From an uncultured Clostridia bacterium (GTDB lineage Bacteria; Bacillota; Clostridia; TANB77; CAG-508): a DNA stretch of 64,000 nucleotides. Below the pieces are notes generated by a model that worked only from the letters and a program-made list of their open reading frames with translations, searched no databases and was not told where the DNA came from. The position numbers and the translations under genes were made by a program. The stretch is from the NCBI GenBank assembly GCA_934141475.1, contig CAKPCG010000004.1, positions 1 to 64,000 on the forward strand, written 5' to 3'. Below, in pieces: positions 52,908 through 61,081 of this stretch (position 1 is its first letter; every line of letters starts with the position of its first letter).

Positions 52908-55307
52908 ATGATAGAATTACTTTCTCCTGTTGGAGATTTTGAATGTTTAAAAGCAGCTGTACAAAATGGTGCAAATGCTGTATATTTTGGTGCTAAATCA
53001 TTTGGAGCAAGAGCATTTGCATCTAATTTTGATGATTCTTGTTTAAATGAAGCTATTAATTATGCCAAATTACGAAATGTAAAAACAAATCTTACTTTAA
53101 ACACTCTTATTAAAGAAGATGAATTTGAAAATGCTTTATTACTCGCAAATAAAGCTTATGAATACGGAATTGATGCAATAATTGTACAAGATATTGGACT
53201 TGCCAATAAATTAATTAAAGAGTTTCCAGATATTGCAATACATGCGAGTACCCAAATGACAGTTCATAATTTAGAGGGTGTTAATTTACTTAAAAATTTA
53301 GGATTTAAAAGAGTTGTTTTGTCTCGTGAACTTTCATTAGATGAAATTAAATATATATGTAATAATTCAGATTTAGAAATTGAAGTTTTTATCCATGGTG
53401 CTCTTTGTATCTCATATTCAGGTCAATGCCTATTTTCTAGTATGATTGGTGGTAGATCTGGAAATAGAGGCAAATGTGCTCAAACTTGTAGACTACCATA
53501 TGAACTATTAAAACAAGAAAATAATGATATTTTAAAATTAGATAAAGGGTATTTATTAAGCACTCGTGATTTATGTTCACTTGAACTAATACCTGATTTA
53601 ATAAAATCTGGCGTTACTTCTTTTAAAATTGAAGGTCGTATGAAAAGCCCTGAATATGTTTCAACAGTTACTAGAATTTATAGAAAATACATAGATTTAG
53701 CTTGTAACAATTCTTCTCAATATAAAATAGATCCAAATGATAAATATGAATTGATGCAAGTTTTTAATAGAGGGAATTTTTCTAGCGGACATTTACTTTC
53801 TTCTTCTAATCATAATCTTATTTTTAAAGAGAAGCAAAACAATATGGGTATATATTTAGGAAAAATCGTTAAATATAATGCAAATAAAGGACTTGTAACA
53901 GCAAAACTAGATACAAATATATCAATTGGTGACCAGATAACTTTTGAAAAAGAAAATACCAAATACACAATTTCTGAATTATTGCAAAAAAATCAAAATA
54001 TAAAAACTGCCTCACCTATGCAAATTGTTACTTTCGGTAGAATGAAAGGAAATATAAATTTAGGAGATAAAATATACAAAATTTCTGATAAAAAACTCAC
54101 TCAAAATGCTATTTCTAGCTATTCTAAGGAATATATAAAAAATAAAATAGATTGTAATATTGTAATAAAAAAAGAACAAAAAATAAATGTTTCAATGTCA
54201 TCAAAAACATTTAATTGCACTATAAATTATGTGTATGACTTTATTCCGGAAGCATCTAAAAATTCATCAATTACAAAAGAAAAAATAATTTTTCAATTTA
54301 GTAAAACCCAAGATACTGAGTTTGAATTTGAAAACTTTAATATCGAACTTGATGAAAATATTTTTATTCCTGTTTCTATATTAAATGATATAAGACGTTT
54401 GGGCATAAATTCACTTAGAAATAAAATTGTAAATAGTTTTAAAAGAGATTCAAATTATAAAGTTTGTTCTAAAAAAGAAGAAAAAAATACTATATGTTCA
54501 GATAAAAAGGTTTCTTTGCTTTTAAATAATTTAGATATTGACCTTACTAAACTTGAATTAGTAGATAGACTTTATGTTCCACTTAAGTATTTTGGAATTT
54601 CAGATTACAGTGAAAATTTGCAATATTTATCTAATAAATTTAATTTATATATTTACATGCCTACGATTATTAGAAAAAATTATACAAATACAGCAAAAAA
54701 AATATTAGAAAACTCTATAAATAATTTAAAAATAGCTGGAATTGTAATTTCTAATATGTCTCAGCTTAATATACTTCCTTCTTGTAAGAATAACTTAAAT
54801 ATAATTGGAAATTATACATTAAATTTATATAACAGTTTTTCAGCTGATTTTTTTAATAATTTAAAAATAAATGAAGTTACAATTTCACCAGAACTTGACA
54901 AAGATGGAATTTTGTCACTTTCTAAAAATAGTAATGTAAAAAAAGAATTAATTGTATATGGAAATATTCCTGTAATGACAATGAACTACTGCCCTCTCGG
55001 CAAAACTAATAAGTGTTATAAAGAGTGTAAAAAATTCTGTGCCAACTATAATTCTAAATATTATTTAAAAGACCGTTTAGGACTTTTGTTTAGAGTTATT
55101 CCCGATAATAGTCAAACAATTACAACCATATATAATTCAAAAACAATGTCTATAAAATATGATGATTTTGATATAAACTCTGTTAGAATAGATATTTTAG
55201 ATGAAACAATAGAACAAATTAATTTGATTATTAGTACTGTAAAAAATGGTGATAGATTTGAAGGAAAAGATTTTACGAATGGTAATTTAAATAGATTGGA
55301 TTTATGA
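52908..55307 (+). CDS. U32 family peptidase / RlhA-like protein
   Basis: 799 residues. It starts MIELLSPVGDFECLKAAVQNGANAVYFG. The U32 signature is present as EVFIHGALCISYSGQCLFSSMIGGRSGNRGKCAQTCRLPY, with the conserved Cys set, and TSFKIEGRMKSPEYV. The C-terminal region is a DUF3656-type extension with a second Cys cluster (CPLGKTNKCYKECKKFC). RlhA hydroxylates 23S rRNA C2501 in E. coli; other members act on tRNA or collagen-like substrates. The long form fits RlhA/YrrO relatives, but the activity here is not shown. Confidence 0.9.
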   Translation: MIELLSPVGDFECLKAAVQNGANAVYFGAKSFGARAFASNFDDSCLNEAINYAKLRNVKTNLTLNTLIKEDEFENALLLANKAYEYGIDAIIVQDIGLANKLIKEFPDIAIHASTQMTVHNLEGVNLLKNLGFKRVVLSRELSLDEIKYICNNSDLEIEVFIHGALCISYSGQCLFSSMIGGRSGNRGKCAQTCRLPYELLKQENNDILKLDKGYLLSTRDLCSLELIPDLIKSGVTSFKIEGRMKSPEYVSTVTRIYRKYIDLACNNSSQYKIDPNDKYELMQVFNRGNFSSGHLLSSSNHNLIFKEKQNNMGIYLGKIVKYNANKGLVTAKLDTNISIGDQITFEKENTKYTISELLQKNQNIKTASPMQIVTFGRMKGNINLGDKIYKISDKKLTQNAISSYSKEYIKNKIDCNIVIKKEQKINVSMSSKTFNCTINYVYDFIPEASKNSSITKEKIIFQFSKTQDTEFEFENFNIELDENIFIPVSILNDIRRLGINSLRNKIVNSFKRDSNYKVCSKKEEKNTICSDKKVSLLLNNLDIDLTKLELVDRLYVPLKYFGISDYSENLQYLSNKFNLYIYMPTIIRKNYTNTAKKILENSINNLKIAGIVISNMSQLNILPSCKNNLNIIGNYTLNLYNSFSADFFNNLKINEVTISPELDKDGILSLSKNSNVKKELIVYGNIPVMTMNYCPLGKTNKCYKECKKFCANYNSKYYLKDRLGLLFRVIPDNSQTITTIYNSKTMSIKYDDFDINSVRIDILDETIEQINLIISTVKNGDRFEGKDFTNGNLNRLDL

Positions 55308-55429
55308 TTTTTATATTATTTTGAGAAATAGTAAAATAATATTTTTCTTATTGCTATTTCTCGAAATTTGTTTAAAAATATACTTTTTTGAGTTTTTTTT
55401 AAAAATTTTCAGATTTTTCAAAAAAACTA

Positions 55430-55458
55430 TTGACAAAAAAATAAAAATATTATATACT
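55430..55458 (+). promoter_or_regulatory. Strong promoter for the tRNA gene
   Basis: TTGACA (55430-55435), exact 17-base spacer, TATACT (55453-55458); tRNA begins 21 bases later. Confidence 0.85.
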
Positions 55459-55478
55459 TCAATCTGTCGTTAGGAAAT

Positions 55479-55555
55479 GCTCCCTTAGCTCAGTTGGTCA
55501 GAGCAACCGGCTCATAACCGGTGGGTCCAAGGTTCGAATCCTTGAGGGAGCACCA
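55479..55555 (+). tRNA. tRNA with CAU anticodon (Met, or Ile2 after lysidine modification)
   Basis: 77 bases including encoded CCA. Acceptor stem GCTCCCT/AGGGAGC, D arm AGCTCAGTTGGTCAGAGC, anticodon stem ACCGG-ACCGGT-type pairing around CTCATAA with anticodon CAT, T arm with GGTTCGAATCC. The acceptor is not the CGCGGGG form of initiator tRNA. Elongator Met and tRNA-Ile2 cannot be separated by sequence alone here. Confidence 0.93.
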
Positions 55556-55594
55556 ATAAATATATCTGTTTAAACTATGTAACAGATTGGCAAA

Positions 55595-55627
55595 AACAAT
55601 CAGAGAATAAAATCTGGTTGTTTTTTT
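55595..55627 (+). terminator. Intrinsic terminator after the tRNA
   Basis: AACAATCAGA pairs with TCTGGTTGTT (one G-T pair), then seven T. Confidence 0.8.
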
Positions 55628-55675
55628 GTTGCCTAAAAACAATTGTACTAAAGTTGAAATGTATGAAATGAAAAT

Positions 55676-55716
55676 AAAAAAAGGCAAGATCACAATTGTA
55701 AAAACTTGCCTTTTTT
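55676..55716. terminator. Bidirectional hairpin terminator
   Basis: AAAAAAAGGCAAG and CTTGCCTTTTTT with a 16-base loop. It terminates the minus-strand gene at 55751 and insulates the tRNA side. Confidence 0.75.
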
Positions 55717-55750
55717 GCATAGCTATTTAGCCTTCGTCTTAGATACAACA

Positions 55751-56125
55751 TTACACCATTATCTGTAGTGTCCACTTTTCAAATAAGGTTTCTATCAATA
55801 ATAGATCAAACCACACATTTGGATTACAAGTATTAATAACTATTCCTTTACGATCCCTCTGAATAAAGTCTACCGGTACATATGAAGTACCGTTTTTGAA
55901 AGAACTATTACCGCATTTCGGGTGATTACCATGCTCTCCAAAGCCAACATCATAAACTGCAGAATTATCCGAAAATCCTTCCTCGTGAACTTTGAAAGTA
56001 CGGCAAGCAGTAACATTATTGCCAAATGTTCTCATTAACCTCACTTTGGTAATAACTTCATCAGCATGAAATACATCATAATCAGTAATGAAGTTTTCAC
56101 TTTCTACATTCGTTGTTGTATTCAT
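55751..56125 (-). CDS. Small protein, possibly MYG1-like fragment, foreign composition
   Basis: 124 residues. AGGAGGAATTAACT precedes the ATG. Contains FHADEVITKVRL, then AVYDVGFGEHGNHPK and SSFKNGTSYVPVDFIQRD, which align loosely with the start of MYG1/UPF0160 exonuclease-like proteins (FHADE, VxDVG, NGxxYAxxxFI), but the DHHQ motif is missing and only about the first third is present. Base composition is visibly less AT-rich than its neighbours, suggesting transfer. Function unclear; it could also be an unrelated orphan. Confidence 0.45.
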   Translation of the reverse strand: MNTTTNVESENFITDYDVFHADEVITKVRLMRTFGNNVTACRTFKVHEEGFSDNSAVYDVGFGEHGNHPKCGNSSFKNGTSYVPVDFIQRDRKGIVINTCNPNVWFDLLLIETLFEKWTLQIMV

Positions 56126-56303
56126 AGTTAATTCCTCCTGTCAATTGGCTAATCCAGCTGTTTCGAGTCATAATTTGCATCCTTATAGGTATATATCTTT
56201 TCAACCTTAGATAACAAAAAGACCTTTAACAACCTAACTAAGATTGTCAATGTGCTTTTACATTAAAACCAATATAATTATGCCACAATTTACATAAAAA
56301 GTC

Positions 56304-56334
56304 AAAAAAGAGATTGAAATATAAAATCAATCTC
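56304..56334 (-). terminator. Intrinsic terminator of the coiled-coil protein gene
   Basis: GAGATTGA and TCAATCTC stem with a 9-base loop and a U run on the minus transcript, 8 bases after the stop at 56342. Confidence 0.75.
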
Positions 56335-56341
56335 GTTTTTA

Positions 56342-57331
56342 TTAATTATTTTCTCCTCTTCCTTCTGGAAGTGCATTACTTGGTAATTCTATTCTAATTC
56401 TTATTCTAAATACATATGTAGCTGCTCTAAATACTTTGCTGTTTTTAATCTTTTGCCATAATGATGGTTTTGCTTTAAATGTTGTTTGTTCTTTGTATTC
56501 TTCATATTTTTCTGTTGTTTCATTGCTTATATTTTGATTTTTGCTCTTTACTACTTGTTGTTCTTCATTTTCTTGTATTGTTTGAACATTTGCTTTTACC
56601 TTATTTTTTTCTTTTCTCTTTAATTTTGCTTTTTTAGCAGGTTTTTCAGCAACTTCTTCTATGTTTTCATTTGTGATTTCTTCTGCCTCAATTTGCTCTA
56701 TTTTTTCTTCTGGTGTAGGTATTAATTTTAAGGCATCTGATATTTCTATTCCTATAAAGCTTAATGCTTTTGAGCTATCTTCTAATCTTTCCATATCTAT
56801 TTCTATGTGTAAATTAGATTCTAGGTTGTTTGCTTTTGCTTTTAATATTTTCATAGAATCATTGTATTTTTGCGATGTTTTTCCTTTGCATCTTCCCACT
56901 GTTTTTAAACTTTCTATAATTTCTTCTGGGAATTTATCTGCTACATCTTCTACTTCTTTTTTCCATCCTTCTTCTTTGTTGTCTACCATTTCTATTAGCT
57001 CATTTAGGTTTGCAGCTAAGGCTATGTTCTCTTCTCTTTGTTTAATTAATTCTTCAACTTTTTTTGTATTTTCTTCAAACTGATTTATTGCAAACTCTAC
57101 CAAACTATAGGCAGCATTATATACACTTACAGGGAAATTTTTCTTTTTAGGATATTCTATTAAGTATGTCTTTATAGATTCTATCAAATCTTTAAAATAT
57201 GTATCTTCTTCTAATTGTATTATTTTTTTCTTATTGTTTGGATTTATTAATTTTTGAACTTTATCTATATTTGATATTATTTTTTCCTCTGTGATTACCA
57301 TTCTCACATTTACTATGCCAGACTTAGACAT
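56342..57331 (-). CDS. Hypothetical coiled-coil protein (329 aa)
   Basis: Mostly helical, Lys/Glu-rich. Residues about 65-130 (NAAYSLVEFAINQFEENTKKVEELIKQ) look coiled-coil. A central segment has the short motif VGRCKGKTSQKYNDSMK; residues 235-260 are a basic Lys/Ala stretch and the C-terminus is basic and hydrophobic (LWQKIKNSKVFRAATYVF). No signal peptide and no recognised domain. AAAGGAGGG precedes the ATG by 8 bases. Single gene with its own promoter and terminator. Confidence 0.7.
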   Translation of the reverse strand: MSKSGIVNVRMVITEEKIISNIDKVQKLINPNNKKKIIQLEEDTYFKDLIESIKTYLIEYPKKKNFPVSVYNAAYSLVEFAINQFEENTKKVEELIKQREENIALAANLNELIEMVDNKEEGWKKEVEDVADKFPEEIIESLKTVGRCKGKTSQKYNDSMKILKAKANNLESNLHIEIDMERLEDSSKALSFIGIEISDALKLIPTPEEKIEQIEAEEITNENIEEVAEKPAKKAKLKRKEKNKVKANVQTIQENEEQQVVKSKNQNISNETTEKYEEYKEQTTFKAKPSLWQKIKNSKVFRAATYVFRIRIRIELPSNALPEGRGENN

Positions 57332-57387
57332 TGTAAACTTCCCTCCTTTGTTATTATTTTAACGTAATTTCTACATAATTCATTTTT

Positions 57388-57416
57388 ATTATACATCACT
57401 CCCGTAAAAACTACAA
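57388..57416 (-). promoter_or_regulatory. Possible promoter for the 56342-57331 gene
   Basis: Minus strand: TTGTAG (57416-57411), 17-base spacer, TATAAT (57393-57388). The -35 is weak. Confidence 0.45.
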
Positions 57417-57477
57417 GGAATTTCAAAAAAGTTTTCTTTACATTTTCGTAACAGAAATATTACATTTTCATTACATT

Positions 57478-59196
57478 TTATTTGATTTTTTTCATTATTT
57501 TATCCATCTCAATATTTCTTTTTACTTTTAATGTAGTTGTTTTTACAAGTTCTTCGTCTGTCAATATTAATTTTTTTACATACTTATATTTTGGCATAGT
57601 TTGATTTACTTCTTTTACCCAAGCCCATATTTTTTCTTTTATTTCTTCTTCATTAATCTCTCCAAATTGTTTTTTAACGTAATCTTTGTCATAGCAAACT
57701 TCTACAGACAATGTTACATCTCCATCTCTTGCTGGCATACCAAATACCATACATTCTTTTACCAATTCAGACTTTTCTATTAAGCTTTCAATCTCTTCTG
57801 GATAAACATTTTTTCCATTTTTTAAAACAATAACAAATTTCTTTCTTCCAGAAATATATATATATCCATTTTTATCAATTCTGGCTAAGTCTCCTGTGCG
57901 GAACCATCCATCTTCTGTAAAGACTTCTTTGTTTGCTTCTTCATTATTATAATATCCAAGCATTACAGAATCACCTTTAGCTAATAATTCTCCAACACCT
58001 TCTTGATCTTTATTATCTATTTTTACTTCTACACTTGGGAATTTTTTTCCTATTGATCCTAGTCTTTTTTGCTTTGTAAGTTCTGCTGCAATTACTGGTG
58101 ATGTTTCTGTTAAACCATATCCTTGTAATAAGTTAAATCCTAAATCCCAAAATCCTTTTTCTTTTTCAGGTGATAAAGCAGCTCCACCCGCAACCATTAT
58201 GCGAAGGCATCCTCCAAGGTTTTCGTGAATTTCTTTAAACAATTTTTTTCTAATATCTATTCCTACTTTTAATAAACAATTGCTTATTTTTATCCCCTTT
58301 TTTACTGTTGGCATTTTTCCTTTTTCTTCTATTGTTTTCATTAATTTGTCATACATTTTTTCAAAAACAACAGGCACACATATCATTGCTGTAATTTTAA
58401 AATTTTTAAGTTCATCTGCAATATGTCTAACACCTTTAGAAAAGATTATGCTTCCTCCAATTGATAATGGGTACAAAAATCCAACTGTACATTCAAATGT
58501 ATGGTGTAATGGTAAAAATGATAAAAATCTATCTGTTTCATCTAATTCAAAAACATTTCTAATATCTCTTACATTTGTACAAATATTTTTCTGTGATAAC
58601 ATTACAGCTTTTGATTGATTTGTTGTACCAGATGTAAATAGCATTATTGTCATTTCATCATTGTTTATTTTAGTATTTAAAAATTCTTCATTTCCATTAT
58701 CTAATAATTCTCTTCCTTTTTTAGTTATCTCTTTTAATGAATATTTATTAAAATCATTTTTTTCTAAATCCATAGAAATAAAATATTTTAACTTTGTATT
58801 ACCTTGTTTTTGAATTTTAGCCATAGTTTCGTCATATTTATTTGAATAAAAAATTGCTTCCACTTCTGAACGAATTATTAAACTTTCTATTTCATTTTCT
58901 GGTAAGGCTTTATCTAAAGGTACTACAACTCCTGTACCACATGCAACTGAAAGATATGCAAGCTCCCATTCATATCTATTTTCACCTATAACTGCTATTC
59001 TTTTTCCTCTTAGCCCCATTTCTACTAAAGCTGTTCCAAGGCTGTTTATTTCTCTATAAAATTCTTTGTATGTTACAATTTTTGAGTCTTCTAATCCTTT
59101 ACCACCTAAATAAAATGCTGGTCTTTCCCCAAATTTTTCTTCAGATTTTTTCATCATTTCTTTTAAATTTTCAAATCTTGTTGTTCTATCTAACAT
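57478..59196 (-). CDS. Long-chain fatty acid-CoA ligase (AMP-forming)
   Basis: 572 residues. ANL superfamily motifs: A3 TSGTTNQSKAVMLSQKN, A5 QGYGLTETSPV, A7 GWFRTGDLARID and A8 ISGRKKFVIVLKNGKNVYPEEIE. Activates fatty acids to acyl-AMP and then acyl-CoA in the cytoplasm. It lies 2 bases after a TetR regulator, so the pair is one transcript, probably autoregulated by fatty acyl ligands. Confidence 0.9.
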   Translation of the reverse strand: MLDRTTRFENLKEMMKKSEEKFGERPAFYLGGKGLEDSKIVTYKEFYREINSLGTALVEMGLRGKRIAVIGENRYEWELAYLSVACGTGVVVPLDKALPENEIESLIIRSEVEAIFYSNKYDETMAKIQKQGNTKLKYFISMDLEKNDFNKYSLKEITKKGRELLDNGNEEFLNTKINNDEMTIMLFTSGTTNQSKAVMLSQKNICTNVRDIRNVFELDETDRFLSFLPLHHTFECTVGFLYPLSIGGSIIFSKGVRHIADELKNFKITAMICVPVVFEKMYDKLMKTIEEKGKMPTVKKGIKISNCLLKVGIDIRKKLFKEIHENLGGCLRIMVAGGAALSPEKEKGFWDLGFNLLQGYGLTETSPVIAAELTKQKRLGSIGKKFPSVEVKIDNKDQEGVGELLAKGDSVMLGYYNNEEANKEVFTEDGWFRTGDLARIDKNGYIYISGRKKFVIVLKNGKNVYPEEIESLIEKSELVKECMVFGMPARDGDVTLSVEVCYDKDYVKKQFGEINEEEIKEKIWAWVKEVNQTMPKYKYVKKLILTDEELVKTTTLKVKRNIEMDKIMKKIK

Positions 59197-59198
59197 TT

Positions 59199-59768
59199 TT
59201 ATTTCTCCTTTAACCCTTTTATTATTGTGTCATCAAATTCTTTATATACTTTTCCTATATCAAAATTTTCTTTATCTCTTAGCTTATATACTAAACATGA
59301 ACAGATAAGTCCATAAATTTCAGAAGCATATATTTTTTCATTTCCTTGTTTTATTTGTTTTAGTTCTATACCTTCTTTTACAATATCTTCTATCTTTTTT
59401 ATATACTGGTATATAGACTCTTTGCATCTTTGGTTTCTTTTTTCATTTCCATAAAATTGACTTAACAAAATTGTTATTATATCTTCGTATTTATCCACTA
59501 TTTTTATTTGTATAAGTACTATAGCTTTTATTTTATCTATATAATTTTGATATTTTGCTGTTTTTATATCTACACTATTTTGTAATAGCTTTACTCCCTC
59601 TGCTACCAAAAAATCAAAAATTTCTTCTTTACTTGAAAAATGATAATACAAAGTTCCTTTTGCCACTCCAACTGTTGCTGTTATTTCTTCTATACTAGTA
59701 TTTTCATATCCTTTTTCTGCAAACAATTTCATTGACGTTTCAAATATTTTTCTCTTCGTTTTATTCAA
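59199..59768 (-). CDS. TetR-family transcriptional regulator
   Basis: 189 residues. N-terminal HTH: KIFETSMKLFAEKGYENTSIEEITATVGVAKGTLYYHFSSKEEIF (residues about 6-50). The C-terminal ligand domain is helical and diverged. Located directly upstream of the acyl-CoA ligase, a common FadR-like arrangement in Firmicutes. No clear palindromic operator was found by eye in 59769-59953. Confidence 0.92.
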   Translation of the reverse strand: MNKTKRKIFETSMKLFAEKGYENTSIEEITATVGVAKGTLYYHFSSKEEIFDFLVAEGVKLLQNSVDIKTAKYQNYIDKIKAIVLIQIKIVDKYEDIITILLSQFYGNEKRNQRCKESIYQYIKKIEDIVKEGIELKQIKQGNEKIYASEIYGLICSCLVYKLRDKENFDIGKVYKEFDDTIIKGLKEK

Positions 59769-59896
59769 TAGTGGGTCCCTCTTTCTTAATTACTTTTTTA
59801 CATGCTTATTATATATATTTTTTTCGTATTTTGCAATAGTATGTTAAAATTTGAATTTACGGTCGATATATTTTTTTAAAAGTTTTAGTAAAAAAC

Positions 59897-59925
59897 TTGA
59901 ATTTATTTTAAAATTAGTATAGTAT
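59897..59925 (+). promoter_or_regulatory. Possible promoter for the DUF4912 gene
   Basis: TTGAAT (59897-59902), 17-base spacer, TAGTAT (59920-59925); AGGAGG lies 7 bases before the ATG at 59954. Confidence 0.45.
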
Positions 59926-59953
59926 ATATAAAAAAGAAACAGGAGGATAAAAA

Positions 59954-60964
59954 ATGCCTAAGAAAACAAAAGAACCAGATAATACGTTTGAGAATATAAA
60001 AAATTACTTATTATCTCCTATAAAGGGTAATAAGACAAAAAATAAAACCCAAACAGAATCTGCTAAAACAAAAGTAAATTCAAAAAAAGTAGAAAAAAAA
60101 TCAGCTAAAGCTCCAGATAAAACATCTTCTATAAAAAAATCGTCAAAAGTAGCTACATCTACTAGAATTTCGACTACTAATAGCTCTACAAAAAAGGTAG
60201 AATCTAATAAACAAAAACTAGTTGAAGAAAAAAGCTCTAGCTTAGCTGTTTCTAAAGCTCAAGAGAAAAATGATGTAAAAAAAGAAGAAAAAGAAAAAAT
60301 CTCAACACCAAAAATAAAAAAATTCTCTCCAGAATATTATGACTTACCATACAAATATAATAAAACAGTAGTTAAAATTTTAGCTCAAACACCTACTCAC
60401 CTATTTGTATATTGGGAAATTTCAGATGATGATAGAGAAAAATTAAAAGAACAATATGGAGATTACTTCTTTGAAATAACCAAACCTGTTTTAATTATAC
60501 ACAATAAAACAATGAACTACTCTTTTGAAATAGATATAAATGATTTTGCAAATAGTTGGTATTTTAACGTAAATGATAGTAATTGTGAATATCAAATTGA
60601 ACTTGGTAGAAGACCTATTCCTATTAATTACAGTTATATTCCAAATTATAATGTTGAAGAAAAAGGTCAAATAAAACCTGTAGAATCACCATATATCTAC
60701 ATCTCTTCTTCAAACAATCTTGAAGCACCAAATGATCATGTTTTATTTAATAATAGCCAAAAAATATATTTTAGAAACGTAAAAACAAATCAAATTATAG
60801 AAAAAGATATTAAAGACTTCCCACACATATTTCAAAATGACGAATTTATTAGTATTTACAAGCTATATGAAAACCTATACAAAGATGAAATCTTTAATGG
60901 TCATTTCAAGCACATGAATCCATCTTCTGGCAATCCGTCATCTGGAAACTTAAGTTCATGGTAA
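59954..60964 (+). CDS. DUF4912 domain protein with Lys/Ser-rich N-terminus
   Basis: 336 residues. Residues 1-115 are low-complexity Lys, Ser and Thr, probably disordered and basic. Residues about 125-225 form the DUF4912 domain (YNKTVVKILAQTPTHLFVYWEISDDDREK; WYFNVNDSNCEYQIELGRR). The tail has a short SSGNPSSGNLSS repeat. DUF4912 proteins are repeatedly found next to GH57 branching enzymes, as here (61082-62761), suggesting a role in alpha-glucan metabolism or its scaffold. Confidence 0.85.
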   Translation: MPKKTKEPDNTFENIKNYLLSPIKGNKTKNKTQTESAKTKVNSKKVEKKSAKAPDKTSSIKKSSKVATSTRISTTNSSTKKVESNKQKLVEEKSSSLAVSKAQEKNDVKKEEKEKISTPKIKKFSPEYYDLPYKYNKTVVKILAQTPTHLFVYWEISDDDREKLKEQYGDYFFEITKPVLIIHNKTMNYSFEIDINDFANSWYFNVNDSNCEYQIELGRRPIPINYSYIPNYNVEEKGQIKPVESPYIYISSSNNLEAPNDHVLFNNSQKIYFRNVKTNQIIEKDIKDFPHIFQNDEFISIYKLYENLYKDEIFNGHFKHMNPSSGNPSSGNLSSW

Positions 60965-60999
60965 GTTATTTAAATAAAATATAATAAAACAATAGTCTT

Positions 61000-61039
61000 A
61001 ATCTAGCTTTTATTTGATTTAAGCTAGATTTTTTATTTT
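61000..61039 (+). terminator. Terminator or attenuator between the DUF4912 and GH57 genes
   Basis: AATCTAGCTT and AAGCTAGATT, 11-base loop, then T-rich run. No clear promoter follows before the 61082 start, so partial readthrough is likely. Confidence 0.75.
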
Positions 61040-61081
61040 TTAAAGAAAGGAGAGTATAGATAAATCTATACTAAAAATCAA

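Noticed and set aside
55321..55366. Terminator after the U32 peptidase gene
   Set aside because: GAGAAATAG and CTATTTCTC can pair but with a long AT loop and no U run directly after; too weak to list.
55490..55775. Two minus-strand open frames across the tRNA
   Set aside because: One translates the tRNA complement (a well-known false protein with LGPTGYEPVALTN); no ribosome sites.
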